Shown: positions 1 to 9,076, counted from the first letter of the stretch. The stretch is DNA of 64,000 bases from CAZFBA01 sp964517135 (GCA_964517135.1 CAZFBA010000015.1:1-64000), one strand, 5' to 3'. Translations and numbers: made by a program. The notes: generated by a model from the letters alone, not told the origin.

Positions 1-55
1 AACCCCCTCCCTGTTTTTGCTGGAATCAGCAATTTCTTAATTAATCAGAGGTTCC
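1..55 (+). repeat. Right half of dispersed repeat family C, cut by the window edge
   Basis: These bases match the right half of the complete copy at 20842-20974, from the AACCCCCTCCCTG side of the central hairpin to the terminal TTAATCAGAGGTTCC. The left half lies outside the window. Other copies are at 9077-9159 and 11920-12005. Confidence 0.8.
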
Positions 56-81
56 GATTGATAACAACAAAAAAAGTTCAG

Positions 82-243
82 TGCATAACTTAAAAATTTT
101 TCGATTTTCAAGCCCAAATCCCGCCCACCCTAAAGGAAGGCATGGGGTCTTACTCCCAGGCTGCGCCTGCTCGTTCAACCCATATCTTTACTTTTAAAAT
201 TTTTGAAAATCGAAAACAAAAAGTCTATTGTTATAGTTATGCA
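82..243 (+). repeat. 162-bp dispersed element (family D), copy 1
   Basis: The element begins with TGCATAACT and ends with its reverse complement AGTTATGCA. Just inside, CGATTTTCAA is also repeated in inverted orientation. The core (about 112-178) is clearly GC-richer than the surroundings and holds a small hairpin, CAGGC-TGC-GCCTG. A second copy of identical length lies in opposite orientation at 7831-7992; I count about three differences. Equal length, terminal inverted repeats and no coding capacity resemble a MITE or a REP-like element. No transposase is in view. Confidence 0.85.
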
Positions 244-288
244 TTGGTCCTATAAAAGACATTGTATAAACTGTAAGACAATCACATC

Positions 289-336
289 AGGGCTTTTGCC
301 AGAAAGCAGCAGGAGAGCCTTAAAAGCCCTCCTGCT
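289..336 (-). terminator. Two competing hairpins downstream of clpC
   Basis: AGCAGGAG (308-315) pairs with CTCCTGCT (329-336). AGGGCTTTT (289-297) can instead pair with AAAAGCCCT (322-330). The two stems share bases 329-330 and cannot form fully together. Lying directly after the clpC stop, this is probably a 3' end structure. There is no strong U-tract on the minus strand, so factor-independent termination is uncertain. Confidence 0.4.
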
Positions 337-361
337 TGGTTTATTATATTTTCTATCCTAG

Positions 362-2926
362 CTAGATAGAACCTTCTACAGTTTCTCCGGAAGACTCATC
401 AGGACTTCCTTCGCTGATTTCTTTATTTTTTTGGGCTATTTCTTCTTCTGATTGAACCTTTTCAGCATCATCAGTATCAGGACGCTCTTCTTTAGGTATT
501 CTTTCAAAGCCGATTTTCTTTTCTTCTTCCATCACGACTTTAATTGCATCTCCTGGTTGATAGTTACCCAGCAGTATTTCTTCAGAAATAGGATCTTCAA
601 GACGGCGTTGAATCTCTCTTCTAAGAGGTCTAGCACCATAAGTTGTGCTATAACCAACTTTGGCAAGAAAATCTTTAACTTCATCAGTAAAGATAATATC
701 AAGTTCTTGAGATTTGACCCTCTTAACAAGGTCTTGAAGCATTATATCACCAATCTGACGTATTTCAGATTTGTTAAGATGAGAGAAGACAATTATATCA
801 TCAAGCCTGTTAAGGAATTCAGGCCTAAATGCTTTTTTAATCTCCTCATTAACAGTATCTTTAACACGTTCATATCTATCTTTTTCTTCATCATCAATGA
901 CAGCAAAGCCAAGTTTTGAAGTATTTTCCAGTGATCTTGCCCCAACATTACTTGTCATAATGATAACAGCTTCTTTAAAGCTGACGGTTCTACCTCTGGA
1001 ATCAGACAATCTGCCATCATCTAAAATTTGAAGCAGTATGTTAAAGACATCAGCGTGTGCCTTTTCGATTTCATCAAACAAAACAACACTGTAGGGTTTG
1101 CGCCTAACGGCTTCAGTTAGTTGCCCACCCTCGTTATATCCAACATAACCAGGAGGAGAGCCTATCAACTTACTCGTTGTATGCCGTTCCATGAACTCAG
1201 ACATATCGATTCTGATTATATTGTCTTCAGATCCAAAGATGGCTTCAGCCAGAGCCTTTGCCAGCTCGGTTTTGCCAACACCAGTAGGGCCTGAGAATAT
1301 AAAGCTGCCAACAGGTCTATTAGGATTCTTCAGCCCTACACGAGCCCGCCTGATAGCTTTTGAAAGTGCCACTACTGCTGAATGCTGCCCTATAACTCTT
1401 TTATGAAGGACATCTTCAAGCTTGAGCAATCTGGCTGTCTCGCCTTCGGTCAGTTTAGTAACAGGTATATTTGTCCAGCTGCTGACAACTTCAGCAACTT
1501 CTTCGCTAGTAACACAGATCTTCTGGGCTTCCTGTTCTTCTTTCCATTTGACCTGAATTTCTCTTATTTTTTCTTTGAGTTCAGCTTCTTTATCTCTCAG
1601 CGAGCTTGCTTTCTCAAATTCCTGGTTTCTAATAGCCTGTTCCTTATCTCTGATGACCTGTTTAAGGTCTTTTTCTACTTCTTTACCTTCTGGTGGAAGT
1701 GAAGAAGCTCTTAAACGCACTCTAGAGCTTGCCTCATCAATCAGGTCAATGGCTTTGTCAGGCAGAAATCTATCAGTAATATATCTATCAGATAATTTTG
1801 CTGCAGCTTCTATAGCTTCATCAGATATAATTAGCTTATGGTGCTGTTCATATTTTTCTCTCAACCCTCTCATAATTTCGATTGTTTCGTCTACGGAAGG
1901 TTGATCTACGTAAACAGGTTGAAATCTTCGTTCCAGTGCAGCGTCACGTTCAACGTGTTTACGATATTCATCAAGTGTTGTTGTGCCTATGACTTGCAAT
2001 TCTCCTCTTGAGAGAACAGGCTTCAGTATATTTGCAGCATCAATAGCACCTTCAGCAGCCCCTGCCCCGATAAGGGTATGCAATTCGTCAATAATGAGAA
2101 TAACATTTCCGGCCTGTCTGATTTCATCCATGATTTTCTTAAGACGTTCTTCAAATTCGCCTCTATACTTGGTTCCTGCAACCAACAACCCAATATCCAG
2201 CGTAACAAGTCTTCTGTCAATAAGAATTTCAGGAACATCACTATTGGCAATGCGTTGTGCAAGGCCTTCAACAACGGCTGTTTTTCCTACACCCGGTTCG
2301 CCAAGCAAAACCGGATTATTTTTGGTTCGTCGACCAAGAATCTGAATAACTCTTTCGACCTCTTTTTCTCTGCCAACAACAGGATCTAGCCTTTGTTCCT
2401 GGGCTGCTAAAGTCAGGTTTGTGCCAAACTCATCCAGAGTAGGTGTTTTACTCCGACCTGTTGAAGCAGTACTTGTTGTTGAGCCAGTTTTGGCTTCTCC
2501 GAGCATGCGTATAACATTGCTTCTAACTTTGTTAAGATCCACGCCAAGATTTTCGAGTACTCTGGCTGCAACACCTTCACCTTCTCTAATAAGCCCTAAA
2601 AGAAGATGTTCTGTACCAATGTAGTTGTGTCCGAGCTGTCTAGCTTCATCCCATGACAACTCCAGAACCCTTTTTGCCCTTGGCGTAAAAGGAATTTCAA
2701 CTGCAACAAAACCTGATCCTCTACCGATAATCTTTTCGACCTCGTTACGGGCATCTTTTAGTGTGACCCCCATACCTTTCAGAGTTTTGGCAGCGATTCC
2801 AGTTCCTTCACCAATGAGCCCAAGAAGAACCTGTTCTGTGCCTACAAAGTTGTGGCCCAGTCTTCTGGCTTCTTCCTGTGCTAACATGATTACTTTGATT
2901 GCTTTTTCTGTGAATCGTTCAAACAT
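362..2926 (-). CDS. clpC: ATP-dependent Clp protease ATP-binding subunit ClpC
   Basis: Hsp100/AAA+ unfoldase that feeds substrates to ClpP in the cytosol. The 854-residue product has two Clp-N repeats (about 1-145) and a first AAA+ module with Walker A GEPGVGKT at 209-216. A coiled region with a UVR-type segment follows (about 415-455), then a second AAA+ module with Walker A GPTGVGKT. The full domain order and length are those of ClpC rather than ClpA or ClpB. The last 40 or so residues form an acidic tail. GAGGAG stands upstream of the ATG. No ctsR, mcsA or mcsB is adjacent, so it looks like a single-gene unit, as in Cyanobacteria, with its own sigma70-type promoter at 2996-3025. Confidence 0.97.
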   Translation of the reverse strand: MFERFTEKAIKVIMLAQEEARRLGHNFVGTEQVLLGLIGEGTGIAAKTLKGMGVTLKDARNEVEKIIGRGSGFVAVEIPFTPRAKRVLELSWDEARQLGHNYIGTEHLLLGLIREGEGVAARVLENLGVDLNKVRSNVIRMLGEAKTGSTTSTASTGRSKTPTLDEFGTNLTLAAQEQRLDPVVGREKEVERVIQILGRRTKNNPVLLGEPGVGKTAVVEGLAQRIANSDVPEILIDRRLVTLDIGLLVAGTKYRGEFEERLKKIMDEIRQAGNVILIIDELHTLIGAGAAEGAIDAANILKPVLSRGELQVIGTTTLDEYRKHVERDAALERRFQPVYVDQPSVDETIEIMRGLREKYEQHHKLIISDEAIEAAAKLSDRYITDRFLPDKAIDLIDEASSRVRLRASSLPPEGKEVEKDLKQVIRDKEQAIRNQEFEKASSLRDKEAELKEKIREIQVKWKEEQEAQKICVTSEEVAEVVSSWTNIPVTKLTEGETARLLKLEDVLHKRVIGQHSAVVALSKAIRRARVGLKNPNRPVGSFIFSGPTGVGKTELAKALAEAIFGSEDNIIRIDMSEFMERHTTSKLIGSPPGYVGYNEGGQLTEAVRRKPYSVVLFDEIEKAHADVFNILLQILDDGRLSDSRGRTVSFKEAVIIMTSNVGARSLENTSKLGFAVIDDEEKDRYERVKDTVNEEIKKAFRPEFLNRLDDIIVFSHLNKSEIRQIGDIMLQDLVKRVKSQELDIIFTDEVKDFLAKVGYSTTYGARPLRREIQRRLEDPISEEILLGNYQPGDAIKVVMEEEKKIGFERIPKEERPDTDDAEKVQSEEEIAQKNKEISEGSPDESSGETVEGSI

Positions 2927-2995
2927 AATTGAGAATTTTCTCCTCTTCTTGTTGCAGTGAAAGAAAGTTCAGGATTGTTTCTTTCATCTAAAATA

Positions 2996-3025
2996 ATTGT
3001 ACACTAACAGAGAACCATTGTTCAA
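2996..3025 (-). promoter_or_regulatory. Sigma70-type promoter of clpC
   Basis: Read on the minus strand: TTGAAC (3020-3025), an 18-bp spacer and TACAAT (2996-3001), about 70 bp upstream of the clpC ATG. Both hexamers match the consensus in 4-5 of 6 positions. Confidence 0.6.
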
Positions 3026-3132
3026 GAAAATAAAGCATTTCAAAAGTTATTAAATACTTTTAAAGGCTGATAAGCTGATTTGTTTAAGGATGAAGGCAAT
3101 TGTATAACTTAGCTTCAGTTCAACAAATTTTT

Positions 3133-3256
3133 TATAATCAAAGTCATAAGTAATCAGATTTCAGAAAATATAGGGAGGGTGTTTTTCGTTGCTGCGCAAC
3201 AAAAAACCCCCTGGAACCTTTTAGAATTATTTGATTTTTTATGTCGTTTAGTATAG
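3133..3256 (+). repeat. Dispersed repeat family B, copy 1, with central hairpin
   Basis: The left flank (TATAATCAAAGTCATAAGTA onward) and right flank (ending TTTTTTATGTCGTTTAGTATA minus its last bases) recur at 8300-8384. Here they enclose a near-perfect hairpin (about 3177-3211) whose apex is GTTGC-TGC-GCAAC and whose base is a GGG/CCC clamp. The 8300 copy lacks the hairpin. It fills most of the clpC-sppA intergenic space. Confidence 0.75.
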
Positions 3257-3333
3257 ATATTACAGATTAAAAACATGCGTAAAGTTCTTTACATCAGGGT
3301 GTATAATCTTTTAAAAAGTTCTTCCGGGCTATC

Positions 3334-4251
3334 TCAGGGCATAAGCCAGAGCGGTACACCTGAGTATTCCGTCATCAACTCAATGTTTTGCATTCTGGAT
3401 GAAACCATTTGAGAAAACATAGACTTTTTAGGAGAGACATCAACAACATTCGGCTCTTCTTCAATGCCAGCAAGTTCTGCTGCATAATAAATAGCATCTT
3501 TAAGAGATCCCATTTTGTCTATCATTCCGTATTCTAGAGCCTGTTCACCTGTAAATATTCTTCCATCTGCAAATGTTTTAACTATATTATGATCAATATT
3601 TCTGCCCCGGGCAACTACATCAACAAACTGGTTATATGTATTATCAATCATTCCCTGAAGGAGTTCTTTTTCTTCATCGGTTAAAAGTCTGTGAGAAGAG
3701 AGGATGTCTTTATAAGGACCTGATTTTATAACTTCTGAAGCTATACCAATTTTTTCATAAAGGGCTTTAAATGAAGAGCTTTTGATAATAACACCAATAG
3801 AACCTGTTATAGTACCGGGATTAGCAACTATCTTTGAGCATGCACTTGCAATATACACACCACCAGAGGCACAAACTTCACCACAAGAAGCAACTATTAA
3901 TGTATCTTTAGCTTTCAACCTTTCAATAGCATTATATATTTCCTGTGATGCCCCAACAGTGCCGCCGGGGCTATTGATTCTTATTACCAGTGTTTTTATT
4001 TCACGATTTTCGACTTCTTTCAGTGCTTTTATGACTTTTTTGGCAACAGGAAAATTAGTTGAATCCATTATGATTCCATCGATTTTAACAAGAGCAACAT
4101 CTTTATCTTTGAACAGACGTCTTTTAGCACACCTTATTCTGGATTTAATACCATTGATGAGGCCTTTTTTTCTTGGCTCGTCAGGCTTTACCCTGTCGCA
4201 TTCGGGTTTTTGAGTTTCATTATTATCTTTCAGGGTGTTTTTGTCAGTCAT
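3334..4251 (-). CDS. sppA: Signal peptide peptidase SppA-like serine protease (family S49)
   Basis: S49 peptidase, expected to degrade residual signal peptides. The core motifs are present: the RINSPGG oxyanion strand (91-97), the nucleophile Ser129 in CASGG and the general base Lys181 in GPYKD. The 52-residue Ser-Lys spacing equals that of Bacillus SppA. I chose the ATG at 4251 (305 residues), which has AAGGGA upstream and overlaps the mazG stop by 8 bp; a longer reading to 4332 has no such support. Unlike typical SppA there is no obvious N-terminal membrane segment: residues 1-50 are highly charged. It may therefore be soluble or peripherally bound. It is the last gene of the stomatin-mazG-sppA run. 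Confidence 0.9.
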   Translation of the reverse strand: MTDKNTLKDNNETQKPECDRVKPDEPRKKGLINGIKSRIRCAKRRLFKDKDVALVKIDGIIMDSTNFPVAKKVIKALKEVENREIKTLVIRINSPGGTVGASQEIYNAIERLKAKDTLIVASCGEVCASGGVYIASACSKIVANPGTITGSIGVIIKSSSFKALYEKIGIASEVIKSGPYKDILSSHRLLTDEEKELLQGMIDNTYNQFVDVVARGRNIDHNIVKTFADGRIFTGEQALEYGMIDKMGSLKDAIYYAAELAGIEEEPNVVDVSPKKSMFSQMVSSRMQNIELMTEYSGVPLWLMP

Positions 4252-5038
4252 TTTGTTCCCTTTTTTGAAGTTCTTTTTTTGCTTTTTGCCATAACTCTTC
4301 AAGTTCAGGTTGAGACAGTTTAGAAAGATCAACAGGAGAAGTTGTTTCCATCATATGAAATCTTTTAATAAACTTTTTGCAGGTATTTTGCAATGCCATT
4401 TCTGCATCGACTTTGTGCCAGCGAGCGATATTGACAATTGTAAAGAGCATATCACCTATTTCATCCTGTATTCTATCTTTATTGCCAGAAGCTGCTGCCT
4501 GTTTAAACTCATCAATCTCAGAAAACAGGGTATCCCATAGCATGTCGATATCAGGCCATTCAAACCCTACTCGAACAGCTTTTTTGCTTATATTATCAGC
4601 CCTCATAAGTGCCGGAAAATTATTCGGTATACCATCGAGAGCTGATTGTCTTTCGGGCTTTTCTTTACTTTTGATCTGTTCCCAGTTTTCAACAACCTCA
4701 GCTGAGTCTTTAACAGGCGTATCAGAAAATACATGCGGGTGCCTGTGAATTAGCTTGTCATTAATCTTTTTAGCAACATCTTCAATATCAAACTTACTGG
4801 ATTCTTTAGCTATCTGTGCATGAAGAATAACCTGCAACAAAACATCTCCCAATTCTTCACATAGAAGCCGGTCATCCATCGTATCGATAGCATCCAGCAA
4901 TTCATAAGATTCATTCAGCAAATACTTTTTGAGGGATTTATGATCCTGTTCTCTATCCCAGGGGCAGCCTTCAGGGCTACGAAGTATTTCAATAGTTTTA
5001 ATCAGTTTTTCCAGATTAGATTTGTTGTTGTTGCTCAT
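4244..5038 (-). CDS. mazG: Nucleoside triphosphate pyrophosphohydrolase MazG
   Basis: Hydrolyses (d)NTPs to NMP and pyrophosphate; a housecleaning and stringent-response enzyme. The 264 residues carry two MazG domains, as in the E. coli enzyme. The first has E43/E46 in NESYELL and E61/E62...D65 in CEELGD. The second has E174/E177 and D192/E193...D196 in DEIGD. All metal-binding acids are therefore kept in both halves. The gene starts 2 bp after the stop of the stomatin-like gene and overlaps sppA by 8 bp, so translation of the three is probably coupled. Confidence 0.95.
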   Translation of the reverse strand: MSNNNKSNLEKLIKTIEILRSPEGCPWDREQDHKSLKKYLLNESYELLDAIDTMDDRLLCEELGDVLLQVILHAQIAKESSKFDIEDVAKKINDKLIHRHPHVFSDTPVKDSAEVVENWEQIKSKEKPERQSALDGIPNNFPALMRADNISKKAVRVGFEWPDIDMLWDTLFSEIDEFKQAAASGNKDRIQDEIGDMLFTIVNIARWHKVDAEMALQNTCKKFIKRFHMMETTSPVDLSKLSQPELEELWQKAKKELQKREQND

Positions 5039-5040
5039 TA

Positions 5041-6051
5041 TTAGCCTTCCGGGTTAATATCTGGCCTTGAACCCGGGCGGGGCATACTGTGTCTTCTCAT
5101 AGGAATCTTAAATCCCTGTGCTGCTGAGACTATACTACCCATGAATGCACTTGCTTCAAACGGTAGCAGCAGTGTATTACCTTCACCATTTGACACTTTT
5201 TCAAGTGCTTCAAGGTATTTAATATGAATAAGTTCTGGTGTTGGTCTTCCATTGTGAATTGCATTGTATATTTTTTCTATCATTTCAGCTTCAGCAGATT
5301 TTATAAATCTTATTCTATCAGCTTCTGCGTTAGCTCTGAGAAGAATAGCTTCTTTTTCACCTTCTGCTTCTCTAACAGCAGCTTCTTTCTTACCTTCAGC
5401 TTCCAGAATAGCTGATCTTTTCTGACCTTCAGCTGTTCTAATTGCAGCTTCTTTTTCACCTTCAGCAGTCAGTATAGCCGCCCTCTTGGTACGTTCGGCT
5501 CTCATCTGTTTCTGCATGGCCTCTTCAATGTCTTTAGGAGGGTTAATATCTTTTAACTCAACCCTGTTGACTTTTAGGCCCCACTTTGTTGTAGCTTCAT
5601 CAAGAATAACCTGAAGTTTATCGTTAACAGTCTCACGGGATGCAAGCGTTTCGTCAAGTGACATCTCACCAATAATATTACGTAGAGTTGTTAAAGCTAG
5701 CTGCTCTACTGCGCTAACAAGTTGGGCCACTTGATATGTTGCTCTATATGGATCTGTAATCTGGTAATAGATAACAGCATCAATATTCATAGTTACGTTA
5801 TCTTGAGTAATAACAGGCTGTGGACGGAGAGCGAATACCTGTTCTCTCATATCAACGATATACATCTTATCCATAACAGGTATCAACCATACCAGACCGG
5901 GTTTTTCGATACCTTTATACCGCCCTAGTCTTTCAACAATGCCAACTGTTGACTGTCTGACAATCCTTATAGACATTGCAGCAAGTGGAACGATAACGGC
6001 AAAAAGCCCTAGAAGTAGTAAAATCAGTAATCCACCAAAGCACTCACCCAT
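5041..6051 (-). CDS. Stomatin/paraslipin-like SPFH (band 7) membrane protein
   Basis: A 336-residue protein with one N-terminal membrane segment (7-27) and an SPFH domain (about 28-190). An Ala/Glu-rich coiled coil (about 190-250) follows, with repeated EGEKEAA-type units, and then a C-terminal oligomerisation region. This is the QmcA/paraslipin layout, thought to form ring scaffolds on the inner membrane that regulate proteases. The ATG at 6051 is preceded by GGAGG; an upstream ATG at 6102 has no ribosome site. The usual NfeD partner is absent. A ClpP-fold S49 protease (sppA) sits two genes downstream instead. Confidence 0.9.
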   Translation of the reverse strand: MGECFGGLLILLLLGLFAVIVPLAAMSIRIVRQSTVGIVERLGRYKGIEKPGLVWLIPVMDKMYIVDMREQVFALRPQPVITQDNVTMNIDAVIYYQITDPYRATYQVAQLVSAVEQLALTTLRNIIGEMSLDETLASRETVNDKLQVILDEATTKWGLKVNRVELKDINPPKDIEEAMQKQMRAERTKRAAILTAEGEKEAAIRTAEGQKRSAILEAEGKKEAAVREAEGEKEAILLRANAEADRIRFIKSAEAEMIEKIYNAIHNGRPTPELIHIKYLEALEKVSNGEGNTLLLPFEASAFMGSIVSAAQGFKIPMRRHSMPRPGSRPDINPEG

Positions 6052-6085
6052 GTTGACCTCCGATCGTATTTTGTAAATAACAGTC

Positions 6086-6115
6086 ACTATAATTTTATAC
6101 AAAACATAAAATCAA
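6086..6115 (-). promoter_or_regulatory. Possible promoter for the stomatin-mazG-sppA operon
   Basis: On the minus strand: TTGATT (6110-6115), an 18-bp spacer and TATAGT (6086-6091), ending about 35 bp before the ATG at 6051. This is plausible, but AT-rich sequence makes chance matches common. Confidence 0.4.
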
Positions 6116-6218
6116 TAAAGCAAAAAAAATTTAGCATCAAAATCAGCTGATACAGGCATTTTATCATCTGTCTGGTTTAAGAGTTAGTTTTTATAGCAAT
6201 TAACAGGTATACACTAAT

Positions 6219-7688
6219 TTAATTCTTTCCCTGGGCGCCTGTTTCAAGAACAACTTCAGTTTTTTCTGCATAATCTGCAAACATTTCTGAAAGCTCCTGA
6301 ACATCGCTAAGAATGGCTTTTGCATCAAGCCCTGTGATCTGGTGGTCTTCTTTTATCACGTTGCCATTAGCTACAACATACTGTGCTTCTGTTCCGTCTG
6401 CTGCCCAGATTATGTTTTCAACCAGGTTATCGAGTCTTGTTGGAATCAAATTAGGCCGTGTGAGGTCCAATATAATAAAGTCAGCATCTTTACCTTCATC
6501 AAGGCTGCCACAATTAAACTTGAGAATTTCAGCCGGTTCTACTGTTATCATTTCAAGGACTTTCTGGGCAGGTAACAAACTTGCATTCTGGTTCAAGGCT
6601 TTCTGATACTGAGAGGCCAGTCTTGCGGCAGCAATAATATTTTGATTATCTGCTGACCCTGATCCATCAGTTGAGATAGCCATTTTAATTCCCATTTCTA
6701 GCATCTTAATAACTGGTGGCATGCCTGACCCCAGTATTGTGTTGGCCAGTGGATTATGGACTACACGGGTATTTGTATCTCTGAGTATTTCAACATCATG
6801 ATCAGTACAGTTGACCTGGTGCGCAACAACTGTGTTTTCATCAAGAAAATCAATAGATTTAGCGTATTCAATTGGTGTCATACCATATTCTTGCCGGAAC
6901 CAGCGGGTAGTATTAGGTTCTTCTGAGCTATGAATATGTATAAGGGTATTATGTTCTCTGCTCCAGTTTTTGAGTGCCTTCAGGATCTCAGGACCATTGG
7001 AGAAAAGCTGGTCTGGCCCGGGTATAATACGTATGCGGGGTGTATTTTTAAACTTTTGATAATTTTCTTCTACCCTATCAAGAGCTATCGTGTAAGGTTT
7101 ATCGAGCAGGTCTTTAGCATAATTGCGATCCTGACTGCCTATAGCGACTATCATCTTCGTTGATGCTTGTATATTGGCTTCAACTATCTCATCCACTCTG
7201 TATTTATTGTGGTTGCAGTGATGTACCATAGTTGTGGTAATTCCGTAATGTATATCATCCACACGGGCCTTGAGATAGGCAATCAGGTTAGGTGATTTAT
7301 TGAAGTGAGAGGTGAGTTTTTCTCTGTTGTTATTCATAAAGCCTGTGAAAAGGTTGACAGCTTTATCAAGCCATGGTGTAAGGGGTACGTCTTTTGCGAC
7401 TCCTATGATAGGTGATTCGTGGTCATGGCCGTGGGCTTTGACGAAACCTGGAAGCATCACACCTTCAATCATTGGAACAGGCTCACTTGACTGTTCCTTA
7501 CCAAGAATTTTTAAGCTTGTTCCGTATTTATCTATAATACGCAGGCCAATTTCTTCTGTATACGGGCCAACTTCTAAAATTTTATCGTTTTCTGTAAGTA
7601 TATAGCCATCCTGAATTCTTTTATCTCTGCCAGTTCTATTTGATACTTGCAACAAGAACTTTGACCGTGCGAAAATATGTTTTGCCAT
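6219..7688 (-). CDS. Amidohydrolase-superfamily metal-dependent deaminase/chlorohydrolase
   Basis: A 489-residue enzyme of the cytosine-deaminase-like branch of the amidohydrolases, probably removing an amino or chloro group from a purine-, SAH- or triazine-like ring. Visible motifs are the metal-binding H86-G-H88 after PGFVKA, the HIHSSEE strand with a His and Glu, HQVNC carrying a further His, and STDGSGSADNQN with the catalytic Asp. The ATG at 7688 follows AGAGGA. An upstream ATG at 7757 is unsupported. The substrate cannot be read from the sequence: SsnA-like, SAH deaminase and guanine deaminase are all possible. Nothing in the neighbours helps. Confidence 0.85.
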   Translation of the reverse strand: MAKHIFARSKFLLQVSNRTGRDKRIQDGYILTENDKILEVGPYTEEIGLRIIDKYGTSLKILGKEQSSEPVPMIEGVMLPGFVKAHGHDHESPIIGVAKDVPLTPWLDKAVNLFTGFMNNNREKLTSHFNKSPNLIAYLKARVDDIHYGITTTMVHHCNHNKYRVDEIVEANIQASTKMIVAIGSQDRNYAKDLLDKPYTIALDRVEENYQKFKNTPRIRIIPGPDQLFSNGPEILKALKNWSREHNTLIHIHSSEEPNTTRWFRQEYGMTPIEYAKSIDFLDENTVVAHQVNCTDHDVEILRDTNTRVVHNPLANTILGSGMPPVIKMLEMGIKMAISTDGSGSADNQNIIAAARLASQYQKALNQNASLLPAQKVLEMITVEPAEILKFNCGSLDEGKDADFIILDLTRPNLIPTRLDNLVENIIWAADGTEAQYVVANGNVIKEDHQITGLDAKAILSDVQELSEMFADYAEKTEVVLETGAQGKN

Positions 7689-7830
7689 AGTTTTTCCTCT
7701 ACTCTTTCTGACCTTTATACGATAGCAGATTGATGCATCCTGATCAATATCATACATTATTTTTCAGGGTGATTGTATAAAATTCAAAGACTGACGATAT
7801 AAAAATTGTGCTTCAATAAGCAAAGACTAA

Positions 7831-7992
7831 TCCATAACTATAACAATAGATTTTTTGTTTTCGATTTTCAAAAATTTTAAAAGTCAAGATATGGGTTGAA
7901 CGAGCAGGCGCAGCCTGGGAGTAAGACCCCATGCCTTCCTTTAGGGTGGGCGGGATTTGGGCTTGAAAATCGAAAAATTTTTAAGTTATGCA
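7831..7992 (-). repeat. 162-bp dispersed element (family D), copy 2, inverted
   Basis: This is the reverse complement of 82-243 with about three substitutions. One of them is in the terminal repeat (TCCATAACT instead of TGCATAACT). The GC-rich centre is unchanged. The two copies bracket the whole clpC-to-amidohydrolase block as an inverted pair 7.6 kb apart. Confidence 0.85.
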
Positions 7993-8013
7993 CTGAACTT
8001 AAGCATGAGATTT

Positions 8014-8152
8014 TTAAAGAATTTTCACCCGAAATGTTTATTATAGCAGTATTAAAGAAGACAGAAGAGGCTAATATTAAGCAAAACTACCGGAGCGAAC
8101 TAAGTTCGCTCCGGTGAGAGTTTTATGTCGGGCTAATTCAGGCATTCAACAA
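8014..8152 (-). repeat. Dispersed repeat family A, copy 1, with 12-bp hairpin
   Basis: On the minus strand this matches 23930-24070 over about 140 bp (…TTGTTGAATGCCTGAATTAG… and …TTAGCCTCTTCTGTCTTC…). The centre is a perfect 12-bp stem, ACCGGAGCGAAC-TAA-GTTCGCTCCGGT by arms (8089-8115). The stem sequence differs from that of the other copy at both sides of paired positions. Confidence 0.85.
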
Positions 8153-8157
8153 ACTAT

Positions 8158-8242
8158 TGTCATTACGAAGAAGGCTTTTAGCCTGACGTGATAACCCAGA
8201 ATGAACATTTGATAGATCTTTCACTTCGCTCAAGATGACAAA
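8158..8242. repeat. REP-like inverted repeat of the GTCAT...ATGAC type
   Basis: It begins TTGTCATTACGAAG and ends CTTCGCTCAAGATGACAA, so the two ends form an imperfect inverted repeat. Sequences of this shape (GTCATTCTGAGCGAAG…) are widespread intergenic repeats in many bacteria. Only this copy was seen in the window. Confidence 0.5.
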
Positions 8243-8299
8243 AAAGTTCTAAAGAGGCTATACTTCAGCAAATCACCCAAAGTGGATTAAGAGCCGGTA

Positions 8300-8384
8300 T
8301 ATAATCAAAGTCATAAGTAATCAGATTTCAGAAAACACCCTGGAGACTTTTAGAATTGTTTAATTTTTTATGTCGTTTAGTATA
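8300..8384 (+). repeat. Dispersed repeat family B, copy 2, hairpin deleted
   Basis: The flanks are near-identical to 3133-3170 and 3212-3256. They are joined by only ACACCCTGGAGAC, so the hairpin insert of copy 1 is missing. With the neighbouring elements it makes 7831-8384 almost entirely repeat sequence. Confidence 0.8.
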
Positions 8385-8473
8385 AAAAGGAAGATATGGT
8401 TTAGAAATCGAAACCAGCTCAATATTATTTGCTGTTAGAGCAAAAGAAATATTAAAAATTAATGCAATCAGAG

Positions 8474-8938
8474 TTAGTCTTTTTTTGGGAATTCCAGTAC
8501 ATCAGCATTGCGAACAAGATTGAGATGTTTTTTAGGTTTTATTTCATCTAAAAGTGAAACAAGCTGATCGAGTCTTTCATCAAAGCCCTGTTTATCTATC
8601 TTATCTGCAACTTTATCTATTTCTTCCTTGAGATAGAGGCTATATTGCTTGATAAGAAGGCTGCATTTTACCAGTGCATCCATTTGATCCATCATAAGAA
8701 CAAGATCATTTTCGTACTGGTTAAGAGTGTGCTGTAATTTTTCCACACAGAGATAAGATTCGAGCAATTCTTTGTTCCATATTTGCCGGGATTCTTCCAG
8801 CAGTTGCTGCAATTCAATATTGTTTTTGTGTTCTTGCTCTAATTTTGAAAAATGTTCTTCAAGTTCTTCTGGCAAGTAATTGCTGGCTTTAAGCTGCTCT
8901 ATTCTCTCTTTGATAACAGAGTTGTTGTTTTCCTGCAT
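8474..8938 (-). CDS. Small coiled-coil protein of unknown function
   Basis: I do not recognise this gene. The 154-residue product is rich in Glu, Leu, Lys and Gln with heptad-like spacing from about residue 5 to 130, suggesting a long helical coiled coil. There is no signal peptide or membrane segment, so it is probably cytosolic. AAAGGA stands 6 bp before the ATG. The gene is alone between two repeat-filled intergenic regions. Length, ribosome site and biased composition support a real gene. Confidence 0.7.
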   Translation of the reverse strand: MQENNNSVIKERIEQLKASNYLPEELEEHFSKLEQEHKNNIELQQLLEESRQIWNKELLESYLCVEKLQHTLNQYENDLVLMMDQMDALVKCSLLIKQYSLYLKEEIDKVADKIDKQGFDERLDQLVSLLDEIKPKKHLNLVRNADVLEFPKKD

Positions 8939-9076
8939 ATCTGATCCTTTATTTATTGATGTTTTATTTGTCTGAGATAGACTGATAATTTAGTTTATCA
9001 TAATACTTTTTATAGTAACATTATCTAAATTTAATTAAAAACCGGTAATATTTTACTATAATAAACATCCTGAGGG

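Noticed and set aside
7896..8117. 73-codon plus-strand ORF across repeat families D and A
   Set aside because: It runs through two repeat elements, has no ribosome site, and its mirror in the 82-243 copy does not keep a similar protein.
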